Source of the DNA: Streptomyces sp. NBC_01717
GTDB lineage: Bacteria > Actinomycetota > Actinomycetes > Streptomycetales > Streptomycetaceae
Assembly: GCF_036248255.1 (NCBI RefSeq)
Contig: NZ_CP109178.1
Span: 8,003,001 to 8,067,000 of the forward strand
Direction of reading: 5' to 3'
DNA length: 64,000 bases
Shown: positions 17,048-25,477 of the stretch, piece after piece
How the letters are laid out: every line of letters begins with the position of its first letter
Position numbering within the stretch: position 1 is the first letter of the stretch
Made by a program: the position numbers and the translations under genes
The notes under the pieces: model-generated
Told to the model about the DNA's origin: nothing
The model's input: only the letters and a program-made list of their open reading frames with translations
Database searches by the model: none

Positions 17048-17876
17048 ATGACGTCATCACCCGTACTCGACGGCAGGGCGGCTCTGGTCACCGGCGCCTC
17101 CCGGGGGATCGGCCTCGCCACGGCGCAGGCCCTGGGCGAGGCGGGAGCGATGGTCTGCATCACCGCTCGCGATCCCGCGGGAGTGGACGTGGCCGTGGAC
17201 CGGCTCGCCGCCACCGGCGTCAGGGTGGTGGGCTGTGCCGGCTCGGTCGCGGATCCCGCACACCTGGCGGCGTGCACGGATCTTGCGGTGCGGGAGTTCG
17301 GCCGGCTCGACATCCTCGTCAACAACGCCGGGACCAATGCCCCGTTCGGCCCGCTGATGGAGGCCGAGCCCGGGGTCTGGCGCGACGCTTTTACCGTGAA
17401 CGTGGAGGCACCGCTGCGCCTGATCCAGCTCGCCTGGCGGGCATGGATGCGCGAGCACGGCGGGGCAGTCGTCAACATCTGCACCGAGGGCACCTACGGC
17501 GTGGGGCCGCACGTCGGCGCGTACGGCACGAGCAAGGCGGCCCTGCTGCACCTGACCCGCCAGCTCGCCGGTGAGCTGGCGCCCGGCGTGCGGGTGAACG
17601 CTGTCTCGCCGGGTCTGGTGCGCACCGAGATGGCGCGATTCGTGTGGGAACGGGCCGAGGAGAGGATCGCCCGGAGTCTGCCGCTGGCCCGGATCGGCGA
17701 GCCGGAGGACGTGGCACGCGCAGTGCTGTGGCTGGTCTGCGGACTGGGTCACCGGCACGGACCTGCTCGTCGACGGCGGCACGAGGGTGCGAGCGGCCGG
17801 CCGGGCCGGCTCCGGCGTGCCCACGGATGCCGTACACGACGTTCTGGCGCGAACGGACCCGCGGAGCAGCACGTAG
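17048..17876 (+). pseudogene. Short-chain dehydrogenase with a C-terminal frameshift
   Basis: From ATG 17048 the frame gives a classical SDR: VTGASRGIGLATAQ (NAD site), ILVNNAGTNAP, and catalytic Tyr-x3-Lys in AYGTSKAALLHL. It is good until AVLWLVCG (about 17740). There the frame turns into Arg/His-rich sequence unlike an SDR and runs to 17908. In the next frame, from TGG 17745, the expected ending WVTGTDLLVDGGTRVRA appears and stops at 17876. One extra base around 17735-17745 explains this. It may be a sequencing error or a genuine recent mutation. The cofactor and catalytic parts remain, but the lost segment closes the substrate pocket. Context suggests oxidation of the P450 product. Confidence 0.75.
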
Positions 17877-17989
17877 CCGCCGACATCAGCCCGGGTGCGG
17901 AGTGGTGAAGCGCCGGCCCACGCTGCGCGGCGAAGTGGCGGAGTCCGGCCGCAGGTGCGCGGACCGACAACTGACCTGCCGACCGAAAT

Positions 17990-18026
17990 GCCGGTGGGGC
18001 ACCCGAAGTCCGGGTACCCCACCGGC
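17990..18026. terminator. Bidirectional hairpin terminator
   Basis: Two 16-base arms, 17990-18005 (GCCGGTGGGGCACCCG) and 18011-18026, pair with one mismatch around a 5-base loop. The hairpin lies 14 bases beyond the chitinase stop codon and 113 bases past the SDR, between two convergent genes, so it can serve both. Confidence 0.75.
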
Positions 18027-18040
18027 TGTTGGATTCCCGG

Positions 18041-19708
18041 TCAGCCGGTGAAGCCGGCAGTGATCGAGGTGAACTGCCAGTCGCTCTGGGCGATGCCCGA
18101 GCAGGTCTCCTGCAGGCCGCCGCCCGGGCAGCCGTGGTCGCGGTTGACGGACCAGAAGGCGAGACGCGCGATGTGGTGCGAGTTGGCCCAGTTGCGGATG
18201 TCGGTCCAGTTCTGGACGGTGGTGGTCTCCTGGTTGTCGCTGACACCGTTCATGCCGGAGATGCCGATGTGGGCGTAAGCGGTGGGGTCGTCCCAGCCGA
18301 AGGTGGACTTCAGCTCGGCCTTGAGGCCCTCGGTCGCACTGACAGTACTGGCGTACATGTCGGTGGATGCGTTGCCGAAGTCGAAGGGCATGATGGTGAA
18401 GACGTCGATGTCGGCGCCCAGAGCCTTGGACTGATCGATGAGACGGTTGCCGTAACTGTTCGGTCCGGTGGTCGTGGTGCCGAAGGTGACGATGGTCTTC
18501 AGACCCGGGTTGTTCTGCTTGACGATCTTCAGAGCGCCGAGAATGCGGTCCTGCACAACGGCGTTCTCGAACTCGTCGGTGTTCTCGATGTCGATGTCGA
18601 TCGCCTTGAGCCCGTACGCGTCGATCACCTGCTGGTAGGCACCGGCCAGCGCTGCCGGGGTGGAGCAGTTCGGGCCGAGCTTGTTGCCCTGCCAGCCGCC
18701 GAAGGACGGGACGATGTCACCGCCGGCCGCCCGGATGGCGGCGATGGCCGACTGGTCGACACCGCCGGTCAGCGCGCGCTGGCCGTCCCAGGCCGGATTG
18801 CAGCCACCGGAGGACAGGATGAAGGCCATGGTGAACCACTTGACGCCGGTGGCGTTCATCACCGTGCTCGGGGCCGGCGGGTTGCCCCAGCCGAGGTAGA
18901 GGTACGGGGCGGCCTGCTTGAAGCCCGTCCCGCCGCTGCCCCCGGAACTGGTGGTGACGCTCACCGCGTTGGACGCTGCCGAGACGTTGCCGGCCGCATC
19001 GCGCGCCCTGACGGTGAACGAGTACGTCGTGCTCGCGGCCAGGCCGCTCACGGTGGCGCTGGTTCCGGTGACGGTGCTGACCTTGGCGCCGCCCTGGTAG
19101 ATGTCGTACCCGGTGACGCCGACGTTGTCGGTGGCGGCGGTCCAGGAAAGGGTGGCACTGGAGGAGGTCTTGCCGGTGGACTGGAGGCCGCTGGGCGCGG
19201 TGGGGGCCTGGGTGTCGGCGCTGCCTCCCGGCCCGTCCAGGCTGATGTCGTCGGCATAGTAAGTGCCCTGGCCGTACCAGCCGTTGAGGTAGATCTCCGC
19301 GCTGGTCTGCGAGGCTCCGGTGGTGAAGGACAGTGAGAGCTGGGAATAGCCGGACGTCGACGTGGTCCAGGTGGAGCCGCCGCCGGTGACACCGAGGTAG
19401 ACGTAGCTGCCCCGCACCCAACCGGACAGTGTGTAGGTGGTGTTGGGCTGGACGGCGACGGTCTGGGTGCACTTGGCGTTGTCACTGTCGCCCGCGGCCC
19501 CGGCCAGCGCCTTGCTGCCGCTGTGCACCGGACTGGACACCACGGAACCGAGGCCGCCGGTGCAGGACCAGCCCGACAGCGTTGCGGATTCGAAGCCGGA
19601 GTTGTTGACCAGGTTCGCAGCGGATGCCGTGCCGGGAACGGTCAGGGTGGCTGCTGTACCGAGCAGGACTGCACCTGCCAGGGCGAGCAGGCGTGATCGA
19701 GTGCGCAC
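18041..19708 (-). CDS. Secreted GH18 chitinase with CBM and fibronectin III domains
   Basis: A 555-residue exported enzyme. A Sec signal peptide (1-30, ending PGTASA) is followed by a carbohydrate-binding beta-sandwich (about 31-160, NLVNNSGFESATLSGWSCTG through ADDISLDG). Next come a fibronectin type III domain (about 170-260) and a GH18 barrel (about 265-555). The catalytic strand reads YGLKAIDIDIENTDEF: the DxDxE core with the proton-donor Glu is intact, but the first Asp of the usual DGxDxDxE is Lys. It should cleave chitin outside the cell. GTG 19708 is used, with ACGGAGG six bases before it; the longer frame gives no signal peptide at its end. A palindrome and TTGACA box lie upstream. 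Confidence 0.9.
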   Translation of the reverse strand: MRTRSRLLALAGAVLLGTAATLTVPGTASAANLVNNSGFESATLSGWSCTGGLGSVVSSPVHSGSKALAGAAGDSDNAKCTQTVAVQPNTTYTLSGWVRGSYVYLGVTGGGSTWTTSTSGYSQLSLSFTTGASQTSAEIYLNGWYGQGTYYADDISLDGPGGSADTQAPTAPSGLQSTGKTSSSATLSWTAATDNVGVTGYDIYQGGAKVSTVTGTSATVSGLAASTTYSFTVRARDAAGNVSAASNAVSVTTSSGGSGGTGFKQAAPYLYLGWGNPPAPSTVMNATGVKWFTMAFILSSGGCNPAWDGQRALTGGVDQSAIAAIRAAGGDIVPSFGGWQGNKLGPNCSTPAALAGAYQQVIDAYGLKAIDIDIENTDEFENAVVQDRILGALKIVKQNNPGLKTIVTFGTTTTGPNSYGNRLIDQSKALGADIDVFTIMPFDFGNASTDMYASTVSATEGLKAELKSTFGWDDPTAYAHIGISGMNGVSDNQETTTVQNWTDIRNWANSHHIARLAFWSVNRDHGCPGGGLQETCSGIAQSDWQFTSITAGFTG

Positions 19709-19865
19709 GAGACCTCCGTTGTGAGAACGAGGGAGAAACGCGAACCGCGACAGCGTCGACACCGACGCTGGTGACACAGGCGAAATGGCCTCTCCGGCCC
19801 GCTGGGGACGGGCGGGGAAGAGCATGTCCGGCTGGCTCGACAGCTTCCCGAAGCGGCAAATCGCT

Positions 19866-19894
19866 TGTCAATAGGTTGATTAGGAAACTTTCCT
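19866..19894 (-). promoter_or_regulatory. Chitinase promoter with AGGAAA-C-TTTCCT palindrome
   Basis: On the minus strand a perfect 13-base palindrome (19894-19882) is followed ten bases later by TTGACA (19871-19866), a consensus -35 box, inside the string ACCTATTGACA. No good -10 is visible at the expected distance. The palindrome lies just upstream of the -35, a position suited to an activator or to a repressor covering the promoter. The ACCTATTGAC string also occurs in front of the beta-helix enzyme at 48 kb. The gap between this site and the rhamnulokinase stop at 20088 shows nothing else. Confidence 0.55.
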
Positions 19895-20087
19895 GTTCAT
19901 CGTTCCGGCCCGATCTGCAAGGCACTGTTGCGCTGAACCGGCCCCGGTCGGACATCAAGTCACCTACCAGGACGAGCCGTTGGGACAAATCGGCGCAGCG
20001 CCCGTCGCCACCCTCCCCATACGGCATCGGTCGGCACGGCGCCACCAGCCAGGAAGAGCGCGTCGTGAAGACAGGTGACGAAGAGCG

Positions 20088-21620
20088 TCAGCCGCGCGGC
20101 TGTTCGTCCTTGTCGCCCGTCTTCTGCCGGTGGGCCTCGCGGCCGTCCGCGATGCGGGCCTCGGCCCGCTCCCAGGCTCTGCTGTCACCCATGGGCGCAT
20201 GGCGCCGCAGGTCCTGTGTTTCGCGCAGCAGTTGGCGCAGGTCGGCCAGGCCGCCTGCCACCGCGCCCGCCGTGCGGGCCTGCACCAGGACGTTGCCGAG
20301 AGCCGCGGCCTCGGCCGGGCCCGCCACCACGGGCAGCCCGCACGCGTCCGCCGTCAGTCGGCACAGCAGCTCGTTGTGGGCGCCGCCGCCGACGATGTGC
20401 ACGGCCTCGACCGTACGGCCGGAAAGCCGCTGGGCGTCCATGATTGCGCGGCGGTGGGCGAGGGCCAGGGAGTCCAGCACGCAGCGGGTTGTCTCCGCCG
20501 CGTCGCGCGGGACGGGCTGACCGGTGCGTCGGCAGGCCTCGGAGATCCGCTCCGGCATCCGGCCCGGCGCGATGAACTCCGGATCGCCCGCGTCCACGAC
20601 CGAGCGAAGGGGCGCGGATTCGGCGGCGCGGCGCAGCAGTTCGTCCAGTTCGTACGTCCGGCCCTGCGACTCCCAGGTGCGCAGGCACTCCTGGAGCAGC
20701 CACAAGCCCATGATGTTGCGCAGGTAGCGGACGGTGCCGTCCACTCCCAGCTCGTTGGTGAAGTTGGCGCGGCGGCTGTCCTCGGTGAGGACGGGCGCAT
20801 CCAGTTCGAGCCCGGCCAGCGACCACGTGCCGGTGGCGATGTACGCGAACCGGTCACCGTGCGCGGGCACCCCCACCACGGCGGACGCGGTGTCGTGCGA
20901 CCCGACGACGGTCACGGGCACGGGCCCCGCGAGCCCCGTCTCGGCCAGCACCTCGGGCAGCAACTGCCCTGCCGGGTCGCCGGGCCGGCGCAGGGGCGCG
21001 AAGAGCGAGAGATCGATCCCGAGGGTGTCGGCGACGGGCCGGGCCCAGTCGCGGCTGCGCGGGTCGACCAGCTGGGTGGTGGAGGCATTGGTCAGCTCGG
21101 TGCCGACCTCGCCCGTCAGCCAGTACGAGACGAGGTCCGGGATCATCAGCAGCCTGCGGGCCGCGGCGAGGGCGGGTGTGCCCTGGGCGGCCACCAGCTG
21201 ATAGACGGTGTTGAAGGGGAGGTACTGCAGCCCGGTGGCGGCGTACAGAGCGGTGGGCGGCAGCGCCCCGGCGACCTTCGCGGTGGCGCTCCCCGTACGG
21301 CCGTCCCGGTAGTGCACGGGATTGCCGATGAGCGCGCCGTCCGCGTCGAGAAGGCCGTAGTCCACGGCCCAGGAATCGATCCCCACGCTCGCCGGGGGCC
21401 CGCCCGCGAACCGGCCTGCGGCGTGCAGACCTTCGAGCACGCCGCGGTACAGGGCGAGGATGTCCCAGTGAAGGGTGGAGCCGACCCGTACGGGAGTGTT
21501 GGGGAAGCGGTGCACTTCCGTCAGGTCGAGCGTTCCGGCTCCCACCCGGCCCACCATCACGCGGCCGCTGGACGCGCCCAGGTCGACGGCGGCAAAGGGG
21601 CGGGGATCGGTCGGTGCCAC
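20088..21620 (-). CDS. rhaB: Rhamnulokinase
   Basis: A 510-residue FGGY-family kinase. It has the N-terminal ATP/phosphate loop AAVDLGASSGRVMVGRV, the substrate motif SVGIDSWAVDYGLLD, the hinge TGTWSLAGLEL and the adenine-binding VHIVGGGAHNELLCRLTADA. It phosphorylates L-rhamnulose at C1 with ATP in the cytoplasm, giving the substrate of the aldolase encoded just upstream. The start is GTG 21620, 166 bp after the aldolase stop. The C-terminal tail is charged (EAHRQKTGDKDEQPRG). It is the last gene of the leftward rha operon. Confidence 0.93.
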   Translation of the reverse strand: MAPTDPRPFAAVDLGASSGRVMVGRVGAGTLDLTEVHRFPNTPVRVGSTLHWDILALYRGVLEGLHAAGRFAGGPPASVGIDSWAVDYGLLDADGALIGNPVHYRDGRTGSATAKVAGALPPTALYAATGLQYLPFNTVYQLVAAQGTPALAAARRLLMIPDLVSYWLTGEVGTELTNASTTQLVDPRSRDWARPVADTLGIDLSLFAPLRRPGDPAGQLLPEVLAETGLAGPVPVTVVGSHDTASAVVGVPAHGDRFAYIATGTWSLAGLELDAPVLTEDSRRANFTNELGVDGTVRYLRNIMGLWLLQECLRTWESQGRTYELDELLRRAAESAPLRSVVDAGDPEFIAPGRMPERISEACRRTGQPVPRDAAETTRCVLDSLALAHRRAIMDAQRLSGRTVEAVHIVGGGAHNELLCRLTADACGLPVVAGPAEAAALGNVLVQARTAGAVAGGLADLRQLLRETQDLRRHAPMGDSRAWERAEARIADGREAHRQKTGDKDEQPRG

Positions 21621-21786
21621 GTCTTGTCAGTCCTTCGTGAGGGTTCGTACGAGCCGGGCTGTGGTGCGGGCGTCACGCCTGCCCGCAGCACGGCGGAACG
21701 ACTCTCCGCGGGCGGCGCGGGCGGTGACCCGTCGGCCTGCGGCGGTGCGGGGCCGCCCGCCCCGCACCGCGCCGCACGCGCGAGCG

Positions 21787-23832
21787 CTACCGCAGGAACG
21801 CCGCAGCGACCCCCGCGTCGACCGGCACATGGAGCCCCGTCGTATGACTCAAGTCCCCTCCGGTCAGGGCGAACACCGCGTTGGCGACATGCTCAGGAAG
21901 CACCTCCCTCTTCAGCAGGGTCCGCTGGGCGTAGAACTCACCCAGCTTCTCCTCCTCCACGCCGTACACGGCCGCCCGCTTCGCCCCCCAGCCGCCCGCG
22001 AAGATGCCGGAACCGCGCACCACCCCATCAGGGTTGATGCCGTTGACCCGGATGCCGTGCTCACCCAGCTCGGCCGCCAGCAGCCGGACCTGGTGGGCCT
22101 GGTCGGCCTTGGTCGCCCCGTACGCGATGTTGTTCGGGCCCGCGAACACGCCGTTCTTGGAGGCGATGTAGACGATGTCGCCGCCGATGCCCTGCGCGGT
22201 CATCACCCGCGCCGCCTCGCGGGAGACGAGGAAGGACCCGCGGGCCATGATGTCGTGCTGGAGGTCCCAGTCCTTCGCCGTGGTCTCCAGCAGCGGCTTG
22301 GAGATGGAGATCCCCGCGTTGTTGACCACCAGGTCGACGCCGCCGAAGGCGAGCGACGCGGCGGCGAAGGCGGCGGCGATCTGCTCCTCGGAGGTGACGT
22401 CCACGGTCACCGCGACCGCCTTGTCGGGGCCGCCCAGCTCCTCGGCCACCGAAGCAGCGCTGTCCGCGTCGACGTCGGCGACCACCACGCACGCGCCCTC
22501 GGCGGCCAGCCGGTGCGCAATGGCCTTGCCGATGCCGGACCCGGCCCCCGTCACCAGCGCGACCCGGGTCGCCAGGGGCTTGGGTGGCGGCATCCGGCGG
22601 AGCTTGGCCTGCTCCAGTTCCCAGTACTCGATGCGGAACTTCTCGGACTCCTCGATGGGCGCGTACGAGGAGACGGCCTCGGCCCCGCGCATCACGTTGA
22701 TCGCGTTGAGATAGAACTCGCCGGCCACCCGCGCGGTCTGCTTGTCCTTGCCGAAACTGAACATGCCGACGCCCGGGACGAGGACGACGGCCGGGTCCGC
22801 GCCGCGCATGGCGGGGGAGCCGGCGTCGGCGTGCCGCTCGTAGTACGCGCGGTAGTCCTCGCGATAGGCGGCGTGCAGCTCCTTCAGCCGTGCGACCGCC
22901 TCCTCCAGCGGGACGCCGGCCGGCAGGTCGAGGACCAGTGGACGGACCTTCGTCCGAAGGAAGTGGTCGGGGCAGGAGGTGCCGAGCGCGGCGAGCCGCG
23001 GGTGCTCGGCGCGAGCCAGGAAGTCCAGTACGACATCGGAGTCGGTGAAGTGGCTTACCTGCGGGCGGTCGGTGGAGGCCAGACCACGGACGACGGGGGC
23101 GAGCGCGGCGGCGCGGGCCCGGCGCTCGTCCTCGGCCGGCGCCCGGTACCCGTCGAGTACCGGCCCGAACGGTTCCGCCTTGCCGCGCTCGGCGAGGAAT
23201 GCCTCCGCGGTGCGGATGATGTGCAGGGAGTTGCGCTCGCACTCCTCGGAGGACGCGCCCCAGGCGGTGATGCCGTGGCCGCCGAGAACGCAGCCGACGG
23301 CCTCGGGGTGGGCAGCCTTGACGGCCGCGATGTCCAGGCCGAGCTGGAAGCCGGGTCGGCGCCACGGCACCCACACGACCTGGTTGCCGAAGCACTCCTT
23401 GGTCAGCGCCTCGCCGTCGGCGGCGCAGGCGAGCGCGATGCCGGAGTCGGGGTGGAGATGGTCGACGTGGGCGGCCTCGACGAGGCCGTGCATCGCGGTG
23501 TCGATGGACGGCGCGGCGCCCCCCTTGCCGTGCAGGCAGTAGTCGAAGGCCGCGACCATCTCGTCCTCGCGCTCCACGCCCGGGTACACCCCGATCAGCG
23601 CGCGCAGCCGGTCCAGCCGCAGCGCGGCGAGCCCGTCGGCCTTGAGCGTGCCCAGGTCGCCGCCCGAACCCTTGACCCACATCAGCTCGATGTCGCCGCC
23701 GGTCACGGGATCGGTGGCGGTGCCCTTCGCGGAGGTGTTGCCGCCCGCGTAGTTGGTGTTACGGGCGTCCGCGCCCAGTCGGTGGGATCGAGCGAGCAGC
23801 TCCGCCACGCGCTCGTGAGGTGCGTCTGTCAT
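21787..23832 (-). CDS. rhaD: Bifunctional rhamnulose-1-phosphate aldolase / lactaldehyde dehydrogenase (SDR)
   Basis: A 681-residue fusion. The N-terminal class II aldolase part (about 1-400) has NTNYAGGNTSAKG, MWVKGSGGDLG and the zinc site HVDHLHPDSGIALA. The C-terminal part (about 425-681) is an SDR with LVTGAGSGIGKAIAHRLAAE, VVNNAGIS and Tyr-x3-Lys in AYGATKADQAH. It splits rhamnulose 1-phosphate into dihydroxyacetone phosphate and L-lactaldehyde, and the SDR half is believed to oxidise the lactaldehyde. Strong GAAGGAAG before ATG 23832. It lies between rhaI and rhaB in one leftward operon. The 264-bp spacer from rhaI is unusually GC-rich with several small stems. Confidence 0.93.
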   Translation of the reverse strand: MTDAPHERVAELLARSHRLGADARNTNYAGGNTSAKGTATDPVTGGDIELMWVKGSGGDLGTLKADGLAALRLDRLRALIGVYPGVEREDEMVAAFDYCLHGKGGAAPSIDTAMHGLVEAAHVDHLHPDSGIALACAADGEALTKECFGNQVVWVPWRRPGFQLGLDIAAVKAAHPEAVGCVLGGHGITAWGASSEECERNSLHIIRTAEAFLAERGKAEPFGPVLDGYRAPAEDERRARAAALAPVVRGLASTDRPQVSHFTDSDVVLDFLARAEHPRLAALGTSCPDHFLRTKVRPLVLDLPAGVPLEEAVARLKELHAAYREDYRAYYERHADAGSPAMRGADPAVVLVPGVGMFSFGKDKQTARVAGEFYLNAINVMRGAEAVSSYAPIEESEKFRIEYWELEQAKLRRMPPPKPLATRVALVTGAGSGIGKAIAHRLAAEGACVVVADVDADSAASVAEELGGPDKAVAVTVDVTSEEQIAAAFAAASLAFGGVDLVVNNAGISISKPLLETTAKDWDLQHDIMARGSFLVSREAARVMTAQGIGGDIVYIASKNGVFAGPNNIAYGATKADQAHQVRLLAAELGEHGIRVNGINPDGVVRGSGIFAGGWGAKRAAVYGVEEEKLGEFYAQRTLLKREVLPEHVANAVFALTGGDLSHTTGLHVPVDAGVAAAFLR

Positions 23833-24096
23833 CACTTGCTTCCTTCGAGTTTCGTCATGGCTTCCTGCTGACGGGGCGCGGCGGGTTCGCGGCGCCGCGC
23901 TGCGCCGCGCGGGGCGCCCGCCCGGCGCGGGATGTCTGTCGTGGTTTCGCCGCGACGGCGCGTGCTTCCCGACGCGACAGCGGGCGTACCGGCGTGCTGC
24001 GGCACGCCGGTGCCGATCCGGCTGCGGGCGTCGTACTCCACCCCTCTCCACCGTGGTGGCCGCGCCCGCCGCCCCTCCGCATTCCCGCGGGAGGCC

Positions 24097-25266
24097 TTAC
24101 GCCCCCCAGCCCGCCTGTGTGCCGCCGACCCGCTCGGCGACGATCTTCTCCGCCCAGCCGGAACGTCGGTACGCCGCGATCGGGTCCGGGTCGAGGTCCA
24201 GCTCCTCGCGCACCTCGGCCAGCAGTGGCCGTACATCCGTGTTGTACGCGTCCATCAGGACGGCGTTCGCGGCCAGTACGTCCCCGGAGCGCTGCGCAGC
24301 GCCGAGCGCCTCGCCGTCCACGAGCAGCGCCTTCGCCGTCGCCTCCTGGACGTTCATCACGGAGCGGATGATGGCCGGGATCTTCGCCTCGATGTTGTGG
24401 CACTGGTCGAGCATGAAGGCCACGTCGGGTGTGAAGCCGCCGCCGCGGATCACCTCGTACATGATGCGGAACAGCTGGAAGGGATCGGCCGCGCCGACCA
24501 TCAGGTCGTCGTCCGCGTAGAACCGGGAGTTGAAGTCGAACGCGCCGAGCCTCCCCTCGCGCAGCAGCAGCGCGACGATGAACTCGATGTTGGTGCCGGG
24601 CGCGTGGTGGCCGGTGTCCACCACGACCTGCGCCTTGGGGCCCAGCTTCAGGCAGTGCGCGTACGCGGTACCCCAGTCGGGGACGTCGGTCGCGTAGAAG
24701 GCGGGCTCGAAGAACTTGTACTCCAGCAGCATCCGCTGGTTCTCGCCCAGCCGCTCGTGCACCGCGGCCAGGGCCTCGGCCAGCCGGTCCTGACGGGCCC
24801 GGATGTCGTCCTGGCCCGGGTAGTTGGTGCCGTCGGAGAACCACAGCTTGAGGTCGCGCGAGCCGGTCGCATCCATGATGTCGACGCACTCCAGCAGGTG
24901 CCCGAGGGCCTTGCGGCGGACGGCCGGGTCGGGGTTGGTGACCGAGCCCAGCTTGTAGTCGTCGTCCTGGAAGACGTTGGAGTTGATCGCGCCGAGCCGG
25001 AGTCCGAGCTCCTGCGCGTACGTGGCGAGGTCCGCGTAACCATCGGAGCCCTCGACCTTGTCCCACGGGATGTGCAGGGCGACGGTCGGGGCGACGCCGG
25101 TGTGCTGGTGGACGCGCGCCGCGTCGTCCAGCTTCTCCCGCGGGGTGCGCGGCACTCCGGGCTGCGCGAACACCTTGAAGCGCGTGCCGGAATTGCCGTA
25201 CGCCCATGACGGCGTCTCGATGGCCTGGGTCTTGAGGGCCGCCTTCACGGCGGGTACGGCAGTCAT
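24097..25266 (-). CDS. rhaI: L-rhamnose isomerase (RhaI type)
   Basis: A 389-residue TIM-barrel isomerase of the Pseudomonas/rhizobial RhaI family, distinct from E. coli RhaA. Metal ligands and substrate contacts are in LLEYKFFEPAFY, VVVDTGHHAPGTN, GAFDFNSRFYADDDL and AFMLDQCHN. It converts L-rhamnose to L-rhamnulose with a divalent metal (usually Mn) in the cytoplasm, the first intracellular step. It is the first gene of the leftward operon. Its promoter (TTGACA, 17 bp, TAACTT) is close to consensus and is followed by an operator at 25299-25310. Confidence 0.94.
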   Translation of the reverse strand: MTAVPAVKAALKTQAIETPSWAYGNSGTRFKVFAQPGVPRTPREKLDDAARVHQHTGVAPTVALHIPWDKVEGSDGYADLATYAQELGLRLGAINSNVFQDDDYKLGSVTNPDPAVRRKALGHLLECVDIMDATGSRDLKLWFSDGTNYPGQDDIRARQDRLAEALAAVHERLGENQRMLLEYKFFEPAFYATDVPDWGTAYAHCLKLGPKAQVVVDTGHHAPGTNIEFIVALLLREGRLGAFDFNSRFYADDDLMVGAADPFQLFRIMYEVIRGGGFTPDVAFMLDQCHNIEAKIPAIIRSVMNVQEATAKALLVDGEALGAAQRSGDVLAANAVLMDAYNTDVRPLLAEVREELDLDPDPIAAYRRSGWAEKIVAERVGGTQAGWGA

Positions 25267-25298
25267 GGATCAGCGCTCCCCGGGGCCGAGCAGATGGG

Positions 25299-25348
25299 TG
25301 AATCGTTTCATCGAGGGTGAAGTTATGACCACCCAGCTGGCATGTCAA
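25299..25348 (-). promoter_or_regulatory. rhaI promoter and LacI-type operator
   Basis: On the minus strand TTGACA (25348-25343), a 17-base spacer and TAACTT (25325-25320) form a near-consensus promoter. Just downstream, at about the start point, lies TGAATCGTTTCA (25299-25310), an imperfect palindrome of the TGAAACGNTTCA kind bound by LacI-family sugar repressors. A repressor there would block transcription of rhaI-rhaD-rhaB when rhamnose or its derivative is absent. Confidence 0.7.
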
Positions 25349-25386
25349 GGGATTGAGTCGGTTCAGAGGTTTCGCGGGTTGACCCA

Positions 25387-25445
25387 TTGACGCCGTGGGT
25401 GTTGCGCGTCTAGCTTCCGTGAAACTTAGTTGAAACCTTTCACGG
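25387..25445 (+). promoter_or_regulatory. rhaT operon promoter with nested TGAAAC operators
   Basis: TTGACG (25387-25392), an 18-base spacer and TAGCTT (25411-25416) form the rightward promoter. Immediately downstream, CCGTGAAA (25417-25424) and TTTCACGG (25438-25445) make an 8-bp inverted repeat. TGAAACCTTTCA (25431-25442) is a second, tighter palindrome sharing the half-site with the rhaI operator. Both operons of the locus can thus be controlled by one repressor; its gene is not in the window. Confidence 0.65.
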
Positions 25446-25477
25446 CGCCTTCGGGACGTACCTTCCACGGAGCATCC

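Noticed and set aside
15418..17493. 691-codon minus-strand frame
   Set aside because: It runs antisense across the reductase end, the P450 and the SDR, all of which have strong motifs. Its own sequence is Arg/Gln/Val-rich without any domain.
23833..24096. GC-rich stems in the rhaI-rhaD gap (GGCGCC...GGCGCC)
   Set aside because: Several small stems can be drawn, but in DNA of this composition they are expected and none has terminator features.
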